63,477 nt of DNA from VRUE01 sp036276735. Lineage in GTDB: Bacteria > Actinomycetota > Thermoleophilia > Solirubrobacterales > 70-9. Shown one piece after another: positions 55,473-63,358 of this stretch. The DNA lies in the NCBI GenBank assembly GCA_036276735.1, contig DASUOH010000020.1:1-63477 (forward strand), read 5' to 3'. The translations under genes and the position numbers were made by a program. The notes under the pieces were generated by a model. The model ran no database searches, was not told the origin of the DNA, and saw only the letters and a program-made list of their open reading frames with translations. Positions within the stretch are counted from its first letter, which is position 1, and every line of letters starts with the position of its first letter.

Positions 55473-56416
55473 GGCGAGAAGAAGGGTAGGGACATGTAGC
55501 GCTCCCCCGAGTCGCAGACGACGGTGACCACGCGCTTGCCCTGCAGCTCCGGCCGCGCCGCCACCTTCAGCGCCGCCTTGATGTTGGCGCCGGCCGAGAT
55601 GCCGGCGAGGATGCCCTCGCGCTGGGCCGTGAGGCGAGCCGTCTCGAGCGCGTCCTCGTCGGAGACGCCGATCGTCTCGTCGATCACCGAGCGGTCGAGG
55701 ACCTCGGGAACGAAGCCGGCGCCGATGCCCTGGATTTTGTGCGGGCCGGGGGCGCCGCCGGAGAGGACGGGTGAGGCGGCCGGCTCGACCGCGACGATCA
55801 GCGTCTCGGGGCTGCGTTCGCGCAGTACGCCGCCGACACCCGCGATCGTCCCCCCCGTCCCGACGCCGGCGACGAAGGCGCCGAGCTCGCCGTCGGTGTC
55901 GCGCCATATCTCCTCGGCCGTGGTGCGGCGGTGCACCTCGGGGTTGGCCGGATTGCGGAACTGCTGCGGCATGAACCCCTTGCGCTGCTCGCGGATCTCT
56001 TCGGCGAGCGCGACCGCCTCCCCCATGCCGCCGAGCGATGGCGTCTCCCGCACCTCGGCGCCGTAGGCACGCAGCAGCTTCGCCCGCTCGCGGCTCATCC
56101 CCTCGGGCAGGGTCAGGATCAGCTCGTAGCCCCGCGCCGCGCAGACCATCGCCAGCGCGATGCCGGTGTTGCCGCTGGTCGGCTCGACGATCACCGACTT
56201 GCCTCGCTCGATCAGCCCCTCCTCCTCGGCGGCGTCGATCATCGCCACCCCGATCCGGTCCTTGACCGACCCACCGGGATTGAAGTACTCGAGCTTGGCG
56301 CAGACCTCGCCGGGCAGCCCCTCCCCCAGCCGCCGCAGCGCCACGAGGGGCGTGTTGCCGACAACGGCCGAGGCCTCAGGGCCGATCTTCATCAGTTCGT
56401 CACCAGCCGCCGGCAC
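55469..56416 (-). CDS. cysK: Cysteine synthase (O-acetylserine sulfhydrylase)
   Basis: PLP enzyme joining O-acetylserine and sulfide. 315 residues (or 307 from ATG 56392, MKIGPEASAVVGNTPL, which fits homologues better). Shows KLEYFNPGGSVKDRIG with the Schiff-base Lys, EPTSGNTGIALAMVCAARGY, GVGTGGTIAGVGGVL and KIQGIGAGFVPEVLD. In Firmicutes CysK also partners CymR to repress cysteine genes; a CymR-like gene lies 0.5 kb upstream, so the same interplay is possible here. Confidence 0.95.
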   Translation of the reverse strand: MPAAGDELMKIGPEASAVVGNTPLVALRRLGEGLPGEVCAKLEYFNPGGSVKDRIGVAMIDAAEEEGLIERGKSVIVEPTSGNTGIALAMVCAARGYELILTLPEGMSRERAKLLRAYGAEVRETPSLGGMGEAVALAEEIREQRKGFMPQQFRNPANPEVHRRTTAEEIWRDTDGELGAFVAGVGTGGTIAGVGGVLRERSPETLIVAVEPAASPVLSGGAPGPHKIQGIGAGFVPEVLDRSVIDETIGVSDEDALETARLTAQREGILAGISAGANIKAALKVAARPELQGKRVVTVVCDSGERYMSLPFFSP

Positions 56417-56445
56417 CGTGCGGCCACTTTAGTGCGGGCCCAACT

Positions 56446-56459
56446 AACAGAGGTTCCTA
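56446..56459 (-). promoter_or_regulatory. Candidate CymR-type box before cysK
   Basis: On the minus strand TAGGAACCTCTGTT starts with the hicB stop codon and lies upstream of a possible -10 TAAAGT (56426-56431). Its core TAGGAACCTCT matches TAGAAACCTCT upstream of cymR (57341-57354) at 10 of 11 positions. A TAGGAA core is a feature of known CymR sites in Bacillus. Two sites only, so tentative. Confidence 0.4.
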
Positions 56460-56672
56460 AACGGCCGCCAGAGGGCGATCCGTGAGGGTCGCCGTCGCGA
56501 CGTGCAGCGGCGCGCTCGGCTTCCCCTCTTCCGCGAGATAGAGCGCGACCCCGTCTTGAAGAGACCCGAAGAGCTCGTCGAGCGTGTCACCGGAGGCAAA
56601 GCAGCCAGGAAGGTCTGGGACCTCGGCCCAGTAGCCGCCATCCTCGATATGGATACGCGCCGTTAGATCCAT
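56457..56672 (-). CDS. hicB: HicB-family antitoxin
   Basis: 71-residue HicB-like (UPF0150-type) protein: RIHIEDGGYWAEVPDLPGCFASGDTLDEL is the partial RNase-H-like fold, followed by ALYLAEEGKPS. It has no room for a C-terminal DNA-binding domain, so it is the short HicB type. GGAG lies upstream at good spacing. It starts 13 bases after the hicA-like stop, the usual hicA-hicB order. Confidence 0.85.
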   Translation of the reverse strand: MDLTARIHIEDGGYWAEVPDLPGCFASGDTLDELFGSLQDGVALYLAEEGKPSAPLHVATATLTDRPLAAV

Positions 56673-56685
56673 GGATGAAGCTCCT

Positions 56686-56876
56686 TCATCTTAGCCCTGC
56701 CTGCTTGAGAATCGCCTGGGCCAAGCCCGTCGGGTAATCCCGACCTTTGTGCTGCGGAAGCGTGATCGGGCGGCAGCCCCGCTTGGTCATCTTGACTTGG
56801 TGCTTGCCGCCTCTCGATCTCGTCCAGGCGTTGCTTAACAGCAACTTGATCGCCTTTTTTTGGCTGAGCGTCCCAT
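56686..56876 (-). pseudogene. hicA: HicA-family mRNA interferase, broken or frameshifted
   Basis: Translation in one frame gives KKAIKLLLSNAWTRSRGGKH and then QVKMTKRGCRPITLPQHKGR, ending LAQAILKQAGLR at 56686, a clear HicA double-stranded-RNA-binding-like fold with the conserved GxxH. That frame has no start codon after the preceding TAG. The only ATG (56874-56876) is in another frame and reaches a stop after 13 codons. A -1 shift at the seven-A run right after the ATG would join them as a normal-length HicA. It is a decayed gene, a sequencing error, or a slippage-dependent toxin. Confidence 0.7.
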
Positions 56877-56943
56877 CCCCCGCCGCCCCCTAAGCAGTGG
56901 AGCCGGCAACCTCTCCCCCTTGCGCTACGCGGTGCGGCCGGAC

Positions 56944-57342
56944 CTAGATGAAATACATCCCGGCCTCGGCCTCGTCGAGCTCGCGGCGGGCGACCTCGGC
57001 GATCGTCGTCTGGCCGAAGACCTTGCGCAGGGCGTTAACCCCCTCGGCCCAGATGCCGCCGGCCTCGTCGGCCTCCTGGCCGACCTTGCCGTCAAGCGTC
57101 TGGACGACCTCGAGCACGGTGATCTCTTCGGCCGGCCGGGCGAGCGTGTAGCCGCCTTTCATGCCGCGGTGGCTGGTCAGCAGGCCGGCACGGCGCAGGG
57201 TCGAGAAGAGCTGCTCGAGGAACTGCTCGGGGATGCGGCGGCGCTCGGCCAGCTCCTTGATCGGAACCGGCCGCTCCCCTGAGCGGGCCAGCTCCGCCAT
57301 CGCGACGACCGCATAGCGAGACTTCGAAGTGATCGAGATCAC
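56944..57342 (-). CDS. cymR: Rrf2-family regulator, CymR-like
   Basis: 132 residues. Winged helix: SITSKSRYAVVAMAELA, then IKELAERRRIPEQFLEQLFSTLRRAGLL and the wing RGMKGGYTLARPAEEITVLEVV. It has no cysteine, so unlike IscR/NsrR it cannot hold an Fe-S cluster. It resembles B. subtilis CymR including the YFI-type C-terminus (GMYFI here, MFYI there). With cysK-cysE next to it, control of cysteine synthesis, perhaps through CysK, is the best inference. GTG start at 57342. Confidence 0.82.
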   Translation of the reverse strand: MISITSKSRYAVVAMAELARSGERPVPIKELAERRRIPEQFLEQLFSTLRRAGLLTSHRGMKGGYTLARPAEEITVLEVVQTLDGKVGQEADEAGGIWAEGVNALRKVFGQTTIAEVARRELDEAEAGMYFI

Positions 57343-57354
57343 AAGAGGTTTCTA
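57341..57354 (-). promoter_or_regulatory. Candidate CymR-type box at the cymR start
   Basis: TAGAAACCTCTTGT on the minus strand, touching the cymR start codon, matches the candidate box before cysK. This position would suit autoregulation of a leaderless or short-leader transcript. Inferred from two sites only. Confidence 0.35.
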
Positions 57355-57392
57355 CCGCACGGCGCGGACTTGGCTGGAGATAGGATCGAGGC

Positions 57393-58016
57393 TTGGGATC
57401 CGAGCGGCCACACTGCCTCGTGATCGACGGCCATCCTCTCGTGCGGGCCGGCGTCCGCGAGACCCTTTCCGGCGACTTCGAGATCCACGAGACCGAGCGA
57501 CGCGAAGAGGCGGTGGACCTCGTCCGCGACGTCGGCAGCATCGACGTCGCCATCGTCGACATGCGGCGTGCGCCGGCCGGCGCGGTTGAAGCGCTGCGCG
57601 GCGTAGAGGCGATCCGGCTGCTCCGCGAGGCGGCGCCGGGCCTTGGAATCGTCGCCCACGGTGAGCGGGCCGAGCGCTACATGGCGGTCGCGGCACTGCA
57701 GGCGGGGGCGAGCGCCTACCTCTCGCGCACCGCGGCGGCCGAGGCCCTGCTCGACGCGGTTCGAGCCGCGCTCGCCCACGAGCGCTTCGTCGACCCGGCG
57801 ATCCCCGCGCGCGGCGGTCGCGGCAAGCTGACCCGCCGCCAGCGCCAGATCCTGCAGCTGCTCGCCGACGGTCACTCGACCGCCTTCGCCGCCCGCGACC
57901 TAGGCGTCAGCGAGGAAACCGTCAAGACCCATCTCAAGAAGTCCCTATCTCGCTTGGAAGCCAAGAACCGCACCCACGCGGTGGCGATCGCGCTGCGCGA
58001 GTCGCTGCTCGAGTAG
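57393..58016 (+). CDS. LuxR-family response regulator
   Basis: 207 residues. A receiver domain starts CLVIDGHPLVRAGV, with the phospho-acceptor probably the Asp in VAIVDMRRAP; ASAYLSR lies near the end of the domain. The HTH is KLTRRQRQILQLLADGHSTAFAARDLGVSEETVKTHLKKSLSRL. The frame starts with TTG at 57393; a GTG at 57417-57419 would truncate the first beta-strand, so TTG is preferred. No histidine kinase is adjacent. The receiver is divergent (Met-Arg-Arg after the Asp), so phosphorylation is not assured. Confidence 0.85.
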   Translation: MGSERPHCLVIDGHPLVRAGVRETLSGDFEIHETERREEAVDLVRDVGSIDVAIVDMRRAPAGAVEALRGVEAIRLLREAAPGLGIVAHGERAERYMAVAALQAGASAYLSRTAAAEALLDAVRAALAHERFVDPAIPARGGRGKLTRRQRQILQLLADGHSTAFAARDLGVSEETVKTHLKKSLSRLEAKNRTHAVAIALRESLLE

Positions 58017-58032
58017 CTGAGGAGGCGTTTGG

Positions 58033-59112
58033 TCAGATCCAGCCGCGGTCGCGCGCGGTGAGCACTGCCTGGGCGCGGTCGACGGCGCCGATCTTGCCGT
58101 AGACGTTGTGCAGGTGGGTGCGGATCGTCGAGACCGAGAGGTGCATCTCGCCGGCGATCTGCTTGTAGACCATGCCCTCGGAGAGGTAGCGCAACACGTC
58201 GAGCTCGCGGGCCGAGAGCGGGCAGGGCTCGCGCACCCGCTGGGTGTCCTGGCGCGAGTAGGGAAGCTCGTAGAGGAGATCCCGCAGCGCCTCGGTGGCA
58301 AGGCCGCAGCGCTTCGCCATCGCCCGCAGCCGCTCGGGCGTGACCGCCTCACCCTGCGAGTAGTGGGCGACCATGTCCGCCGTCGAGACGATTGCGGCGA
58401 GTCCGTCGGCGTCCTCGGCGTGGTGGCGCTCGATCGCGACGGCGATCCGCTGCGGCAGATTCCAGCGCCGGGCGAGGACGCCGCCGACCAGGGCGTGGTC
58501 GATGCCCAGCTGGTCGCGTTCCTCGCGCAGCCGCTGCTCGGGAGTCTGCCCGGTGGCGTCGAGATAACTGCGGCGGCCCGGGTGGAGCTTGCAGACGACG
58601 AGGCGGCCGATGTCGTGCAAAAGGGCGGCGACGACGAGCTCGTCGCGTTCGGGCCAGCCGATCGCGCGGCCAATTCGCTCCGCCGCCTGCTGGGTGGCGA
58701 GCGCGTGGACGCGGAACTGCTCGGGCCGCAGTTCCCAGCTGCCGTTCGGCTCGAAGAAGTCGAAGACCGGCGCGGTGCCGGCGATCGCCAGCACACCGGA
58801 GGGCTTCAGGGTTTGCACCGCGGCGGGAATGCCGGCGACGTCAGTGCGACCGCCGGCCCGGTTGGCAAACCGCAAGACGGCGATCGCCAGTGCGACGTCG
58901 GCCTCGACCGCCTCGATGATCTCGCCGACGCGGGCCGTCTCGGCCGTCGCGGCCCTCATCACCCGAGCCCGCGACTCGATCAACGCCGGGAACTTCTCGA
59001 CCGACTCGAACGCCGCGGCGAGGCGAGCGCCGGGCGCGGCAGGAACACCGCTCCCTTTGCTGTGCACGGCGTCGGCCTTGCGCACCTTTCCGTTTGGTTT
59101 GCTCGAAGACAT
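58033..59112 (-). CDS. HDOD/HD-domain protein fused to LuxR DNA-binding domain
   Basis: 359 residues. An N-terminal HDOD-like region (about 30-265) contains the HD-type pattern VVAALLHDIGRLVVCKL and AIERHHAEDADGLAAIV; the C-terminal LuxR HTH (about 293-355) is LSARELDVLRYLSEGMVYKQIAGEMHLSVSTIRTHLHNVYGKI. The combination suggests a transcription factor with an HD-type sensor or nucleotide-binding input in place of a receiver. Convergent with the LuxR regulator, 16 nt apart, so the two may form a pair. Ligand unknown. Confidence 0.85.
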   Translation of the reverse strand: MSSSKPNGKVRKADAVHSKGSGVPAAPGARLAAAFESVEKFPALIESRARVMRAATAETARVGEIIEAVEADVALAIAVLRFANRAGGRTDVAGIPAAVQTLKPSGVLAIAGTAPVFDFFEPNGSWELRPEQFRVHALATQQAAERIGRAIGWPERDELVVAALLHDIGRLVVCKLHPGRRSYLDATGQTPEQRLREERDQLGIDHALVGGVLARRWNLPQRIAVAIERHHAEDADGLAAIVSTADMVAHYSQGEAVTPERLRAMAKRCGLATEALRDLLYELPYSRQDTQRVREPCPLSARELDVLRYLSEGMVYKQIAGEMHLSVSTIRTHLHNVYGKIGAVDRAQAVLTARDRGWI

Positions 59113-59189
59113 TGGCGTCTCGCTCCGCCCAGGTCATCGGCAGGAGAGGACGCACGGTTTAGCCACCACGTCCCCATTTTTAGGTGTCT

Positions 59190-60557
59190 TTATGCGCTGA
59201 GGCGCACGAGGGCGGCGTCGATTCGCCGTAGCGACTCCTCGCGGCCGAGCACCGCGAGCGACTCGAAGATCCCCGGCGAGACGGTGGTCCCGGTGATCGC
59301 GACGCGAATCGGCTGGTAGATCTTGCCCGGCTTGACGCCGAGCCGTTCGGGGAGCGGCGAGAGCGCTGCCTCGAGGGAGGAGGGATCGAATCCCTCGGAC
59401 TCGGCGAGCACCCCCCGCGCCTCGCGGAGCGCCTCGTCGGCGCCGTCCTTCATCGTCTTGCGCCACGCCTTCTCATGGGAGACCGGCGGCTCGAAAAGGA
59501 AGCGGATCAACGGCCAGACCTCGGCCAGGGTCTGGGCTTTCTCCTGGGCGATCTCACAGGCAGCGCGCAGCCGGCCGTCGGGCTCCCGGCCGAGGTGGCG
59601 GGCGACGGCGGCCGTGTACTCGTCGAGCGGCAGCTCGCGCATGTAGCGGCCATTCATCCAGCGCAGCTTCTTCTCGTCGAAGACGGCGGCCGCCTTGCCG
59701 ACGTCCTCGATCCGGAAGCGCTCGATCAGCTCCGCGGTCGGGATCAGCGTCGCATCGTCGGTGGCGCCCCAGCCGAGCAGGGCGAGGTAGTTGCGGACGG
59801 CTGCGGGCAGGTAGCCGGCGTGGCGGAGCTCTTGCACCGAGGCGGCGCCGTGGCGCTTGGAGAGCTTGCGGCCGTCGGGGCCGTGCAGCAACGGCAGGTG
59901 GGCGTAGTGAGGCGGCTCGTGGCCGAGAGCACGGAGGACGAGCAGCTGCTTTGGCGTGTTGGAGAGGTGATCGTCGCCGCGGACGACCTCGGTGACCCCC
60001 ATCTCGGCGTCGTCGACCGCGACCGCGAAGTTGTAGAGGACCGAGCCGTCGCCGCGGGCGATCACGAAATCGTCATAGCTGCGGTTGGGAAAGGCGACCG
60101 GGCCGTGGATCAGGTCGTCGACGACCGTCTCGCCGTCGTCGGGGACGCGGAGCCTGACCGCGGCGCCCGCCTCCTCGCCTGCCGTGCCGCGGTAGCCGCG
60201 GCCGGCGCCGCGCTCGGCCTTCCACGCCTCGACGTCTTTGGCGGTCGCCGGGTCCCGGTACGCGGCGCCGGAGTCGAGCAGGCGCTGCAGCGCCGCTGCA
60301 TGGCGCTCGGCCCGCGAGGCCTGCGAGATCGGCCCCTCGTCCCAATCCAGCTCGAGCCAGCGCAACGCGTCGAGGATCTGCTCGACGTTCGCCTCGGTCG
60401 AGCGCTCACGGTCGGTGTCCTCAATCCGCAGGACGAGGGCGCCGCCCGTCCGCCGTGCCGCCAGCCAGTTGTAGAGTGCCGTCCTCGCGCCGCCGATGTG
60501 CAGCACGCCGGTGGGCGACGGAGCGAACCTCAGTCGGATAGGAGAGTCGGCGGACAC
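59190..60557 (-). CDS. gltX: Glutamyl-tRNA synthetase
   Basis: 455 residues from GTG 60557. Class I motifs: FAPSPTGVLHIGGARTALYN (HIGH) and KLSKRHGAASV (KMSKS variant). EDTDRERSTEANVEQILD and GDDHLSNTPKQLLV are family segments. No separate glutaminyl-tRNA synthetase appears and GatCAB is encoded at 45-48 kb, so it is likely non-discriminating. Its start codon lies one base from the divergent nfo ATG, leaving no separate promoter region. Confidence 0.95.
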   Translation of the reverse strand: MSADSPIRLRFAPSPTGVLHIGGARTALYNWLAARRTGGALVLRIEDTDRERSTEANVEQILDALRWLELDWDEGPISQASRAERHAAALQRLLDSGAAYRDPATAKDVEAWKAERGAGRGYRGTAGEEAGAAVRLRVPDDGETVVDDLIHGPVAFPNRSYDDFVIARGDGSVLYNFAVAVDDAEMGVTEVVRGDDHLSNTPKQLLVLRALGHEPPHYAHLPLLHGPDGRKLSKRHGAASVQELRHAGYLPAAVRNYLALLGWGATDDATLIPTAELIERFRIEDVGKAAAVFDEKKLRWMNGRYMRELPLDEYTAAVARHLGREPDGRLRAACEIAQEKAQTLAEVWPLIRFLFEPPVSHEKAWRKTMKDGADEALREARGVLAESEGFDPSSLEAALSPLPERLGVKPGKIYQPIRVAITGTTVSPGIFESLAVLGREESLRRIDAALVRLSA

Positions 60558-60558
60558 G

Positions 60559-61425
60559 ATGCTGATCGGCGCGCATGTTTCCACCTCTGGCGGACTGGCG
60601 AATGCAATCGCCCGCGGGACCGAACGCGGGTGCGAGTCGATCCAGATCTTCAACCAGAGTCCGCGCATGTGGCGGCCGACCCGCTACGGGCCCGACGACT
60701 TCGCCGAGTTCCGCAAGACGATGGACGAATCGCCGGTCGAAGCGGTCGTCATCCACGCCGTCTACCTGATCAATTGCGCGACCACCGACAAGGAGCTGCG
60801 GGCGAAGTCCCTGGAGTCGTTGACCCACGCGCTGCGGATCGGCGACGGCATCGGCGCTGCCGGTGTCGTGCTTCATCCTGGCGCCCAGAAAGGCGAGCCG
60901 CACGGGCCGTCGATGAAGCGGGCCGCGAAGGTAATTGCCGCGGCGCTGGAGGAGACGGAGAGCTGCCCCCTTCTGCTCGAGCAAACCGCCGGCCATAAAG
61001 GCCTGCTGGGGCGTGACTTCGACGAGACGGCTCAGCTGATCGAGCTGGCGGGGGCGGGCGAGCGGCTCGGCCTCTGCCTCGACTCCTGCCACCTCTTCGT
61101 ACAGGGCTTCGACATCACCGACGCCGAGCACCTCTCCTCCGTGCTCGACGAGGCCGACGAGAAGGTCGGCCTCGACCGCCTGCGCTGCGTCCACGTCAAC
61201 GACGCCGCCGCCCCGCTCGGCTCCTGCCGCGACCGCCACGCCAACGTCGGCACCGGCGAGATGGGCAAGAAGGGCCTCGCCGCCTTCCTCTCCGAGCCCC
61301 GCTTCGAGGGCCTGCCGGCCACCCTCGAGACGCCCGGCCCGGAGAAGAAGGGACCCGACAAGAAGGAAGTTCAGGCGGCGAAGCGCCTGCGTCGGGCGGG
61401 CCTCAAAACGCGGGGCAAAGTGTGA
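60559..61425 (+). CDS. nfo: Endonuclease IV (AP endonuclease)
   Basis: Cuts abasic sites in base excision repair. 288 residues from ATG 60559 (MLIGAHVSTSGGL). Metal-binding residues lie in VVIHAVYLIN, VVLHPGAQKG, LLLEQTAGHKG, LGLCLDSCHLFVQGFD and HVNDAAAPLGSCRDRHANVG, all characteristic of the EndoIV TIM barrel. A Lys-rich C-terminus ends the protein. The frame is open upstream only over the gltX N-terminal complement. It would act after the 3-methyladenine glycosylase at 5.3 kb. Confidence 0.95.
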   Translation: MLIGAHVSTSGGLANAIARGTERGCESIQIFNQSPRMWRPTRYGPDDFAEFRKTMDESPVEAVVIHAVYLINCATTDKELRAKSLESLTHALRIGDGIGAAGVVLHPGAQKGEPHGPSMKRAAKVIAAALEETESCPLLLEQTAGHKGLLGRDFDETAQLIELAGAGERLGLCLDSCHLFVQGFDITDAEHLSSVLDEADEKVGLDRLRCVHVNDAAAPLGSCRDRHANVGTGEMGKKGLAAFLSEPRFEGLPATLETPGPEKKGPDKKEVQAAKRLRRAGLKTRGKV

Positions 61426-61455
61426 CCGTCTTGTGCCCGAAGATAGGGTTCGCCC

Positions 61456-61959
61456 ATGGCAAGGTCGCGCTCTGATATTGCAAATACGGCCGTCAGAATC
61501 TTTCTCCAGGAAATGGGCAAGGAATACGACCGTGAACGTGGCCTAGAGCCATTTGCGAAGAAGCACCTCAAGGGGGAGGTGCTGGAATTCTTCGAGGGTC
61601 GATGCTGTTTCTGCGGTGTGGAGCTGACTCCGTCGAGGGTGTGCGGCGACCACCTTGTCCCAATGAACAAGAAGGATCTCGGGCTCGACGCCTGGGGCAA
61701 CATCGTCCCCGCCTGCAATTCATGCAATTCAACGAAGCATGGAAACGACTGGCGAGACTTCATCATCCAGCGGGCGGGTGCCAGCGCAGCGGAGCGCCAT
61801 CAGAGGATGCAAGAGTTCTTGAGCGCATATCCGTATACCCCGACCTATGAGCTGGGATCGATTGTCGCGGACCTCTACGACGAGTCGGGGGCTATCGCAA
61901 TGGCGTTGATCCACGAGAAGATGGCGCGCACTAGGGAAACGCTTCCTCCTGCGGCTTGA
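61456..61959 (+). CDS. HNH endonuclease
   Basis: 167 residues. Zinc Cys pairs CCFCG and CNSCN flank the HNH core: CGDHLVPMNKKDLGLDAWGN with the catalytic His, then IVPACNSCNSTKHG. The N-terminal helix region (KEYDRERGLEPFAKKHLKGE) is of unknown role. Base composition is visibly lower in GC than its neighbours, suggesting recent acquisition. No methylase, phage or restriction genes are adjacent; the role could be restriction or homing-like. Not part of an obvious operon. Confidence 0.87.
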   Translation: MARSRSDIANTAVRIFLQEMGKEYDRERGLEPFAKKHLKGEVLEFFEGRCCFCGVELTPSRVCGDHLVPMNKKDLGLDAWGNIVPACNSCNSTKHGNDWRDFIIQRAGASAAERHQRMQEFLSAYPYTPTYELGSIVADLYDESGAIAMALIHEKMARTRETLPPAA

Positions 61960-62001
61960 CTGCAGCACTCCGCGCCGGGCCGGGCCTTCCCCAGCTTGCC
62001 C

Positions 62002-63291
62002 TTATTTGATGTGGACGCCTGAGATCGCGCGCGAGATGACGAGGCGCTGGATCTCGGAGGTGCCCTCGAAGATCGTGTAGATCTTCGCGTCACGGTGCAT
62101 GCGCTCGACCGGGAACTCGCGGGTGTAGCCGTTGCCGCCGAGGATCTGAATCGCCCGCTCGGTGGCCCAGACGGCGACCTCGCCGGCCTTCAGCTTCGAC
62201 ATCGAGCCCTCGGCGTTTTCGAACTTGTGGGCGTTGCGGCCCATCCAGGCGGCGCGCCAGACGAGCAGCCGGGCGGCGTCGATCTCCATCTTCATGTCGG
62301 CGAGGGCGAAGGCGATCGACTGGTTCTCGATGATCTTCTTGCCGAACTGCTCGCGCTCCTTGGCGTAGTCGAGCGCGTACTCGTAGGCGGCGCGGGCGAT
62401 GCCGACGGCCTGCGCACCGACCGTGGGCCGGCTCGCCTCGAAGGTCTGCATCGCCGCCTGGGACTTCGAGCGCTTGCCCTCGCGCACGCGGGCGAGGCGC
62501 TCGTCGAGCTTCTCTTTCCCGCCGAGGAGGCAGGAGCCCGGGACGCGGCAGTCGTCGAGATGGACGTCAGCCGTGTGGGAGGCGCGCAGGCCGTGCTTCT
62601 TGACCTTGGCGCCCTGCTCGCAGCCCTCGGTGCCCGGCGGGATCACGAAGGCGGCGTGCCCGCGCGAGCCGAGCTCGCGATCGACCGTCGCGATGACGAC
62701 GTGGACGTTGGCGATGCCGCCGTTCGTCGCCCAAGCCTTCTGGCCATTCAGGACCCACTCGTCCTTTACCTCGTCGTACTTGGCGGTGGTGCGGATCGCG
62801 GAGACGTCGGAGCCGGCGTCGGGCTCCGAGGCGCAGAAGGCCCCCACCTTGGGGTCGTCGACGTCGCCGAAGCACTGGGGGATCCACTCCCCCATCTGCT
62901 CGGGGGTGCCCTGGCCGAAGATCGCCGCGACGGCGAGCGAGGTGCCCATGATCGCCATGCCGATCCCGGCATCGCCCCAGAAGAGCTCCTCGTTGGCGAT
63001 CGGCAGCGTCAGGCCGCTCTCGTCGGCGAAGAACTGGCCGAGGGCTTCGAAGCTGTAGAGGCCGATCTTGGCCGCCTCCTGGATCACGGGCCAGGGCGTT
63101 TCCTCGCGCTCGTCCCACTCCGCGGCGGCGGGCCGCACGACGCCCTCGGCGAACCCGTGCACCCACTCCTTGATGTCCTTCTGGTCCTGGTTCAGCTCGA
63201 GCGTGAACTTCGGGCCCCCGAGGCCGCCGCCGTTGCCGGCGACCTCGGAGACGAGCTGCTCGGCTTCTGCCACCGCTGCGGAATCGCTCAT
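62002..63291 (-). CDS. Acyl-CoA dehydrogenase
   Basis: 429 residues. FAD flavoprotein of the ACAD fold: AFCASEPDAGSDVSAIRT with the FAD/substrate loop, WVLNGQKAWATNGGIA, RPTVGAQAVGIARAAYEYAL, and QILGGNGYTREFPVERMHRD followed by AKIYTIFEGTSEIQRL, where the catalytic Glu lies. Substrate chain length cannot be read; butyryl- to long-chain or isovaleryl-CoA types are possible, the last fitting a branched-chain context but without linkage. The gap 63292-63358 holds nothing clear. Confidence 0.92.
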   Translation of the reverse strand: MSDSAAVAEAEQLVSEVAGNGGGLGGPKFTLELNQDQKDIKEWVHGFAEGVVRPAAAEWDEREETPWPVIQEAAKIGLYSFEALGQFFADESGLTLPIANEELFWGDAGIGMAIMGTSLAVAAIFGQGTPEQMGEWIPQCFGDVDDPKVGAFCASEPDAGSDVSAIRTTAKYDEVKDEWVLNGQKAWATNGGIANVHVVIATVDRELGSRGHAAFVIPPGTEGCEQGAKVKKHGLRASHTADVHLDDCRVPGSCLLGGKEKLDERLARVREGKRSKSQAAMQTFEASRPTVGAQAVGIARAAYEYALDYAKEREQFGKKIIENQSIAFALADMKMEIDAARLLVWRAAWMGRNAHKFENAEGSMSKLKAGEVAVWATERAIQILGGNGYTREFPVERMHRDAKIYTIFEGTSEIQRLVISRAISGVHIK

Positions 63292-63358
63292 GCCTGAATT
63301 CTACACGGAAAGGTGTCGCGGTTTCGACGGTCGAGGCCTAGATGAGTAGTTCCACGGC

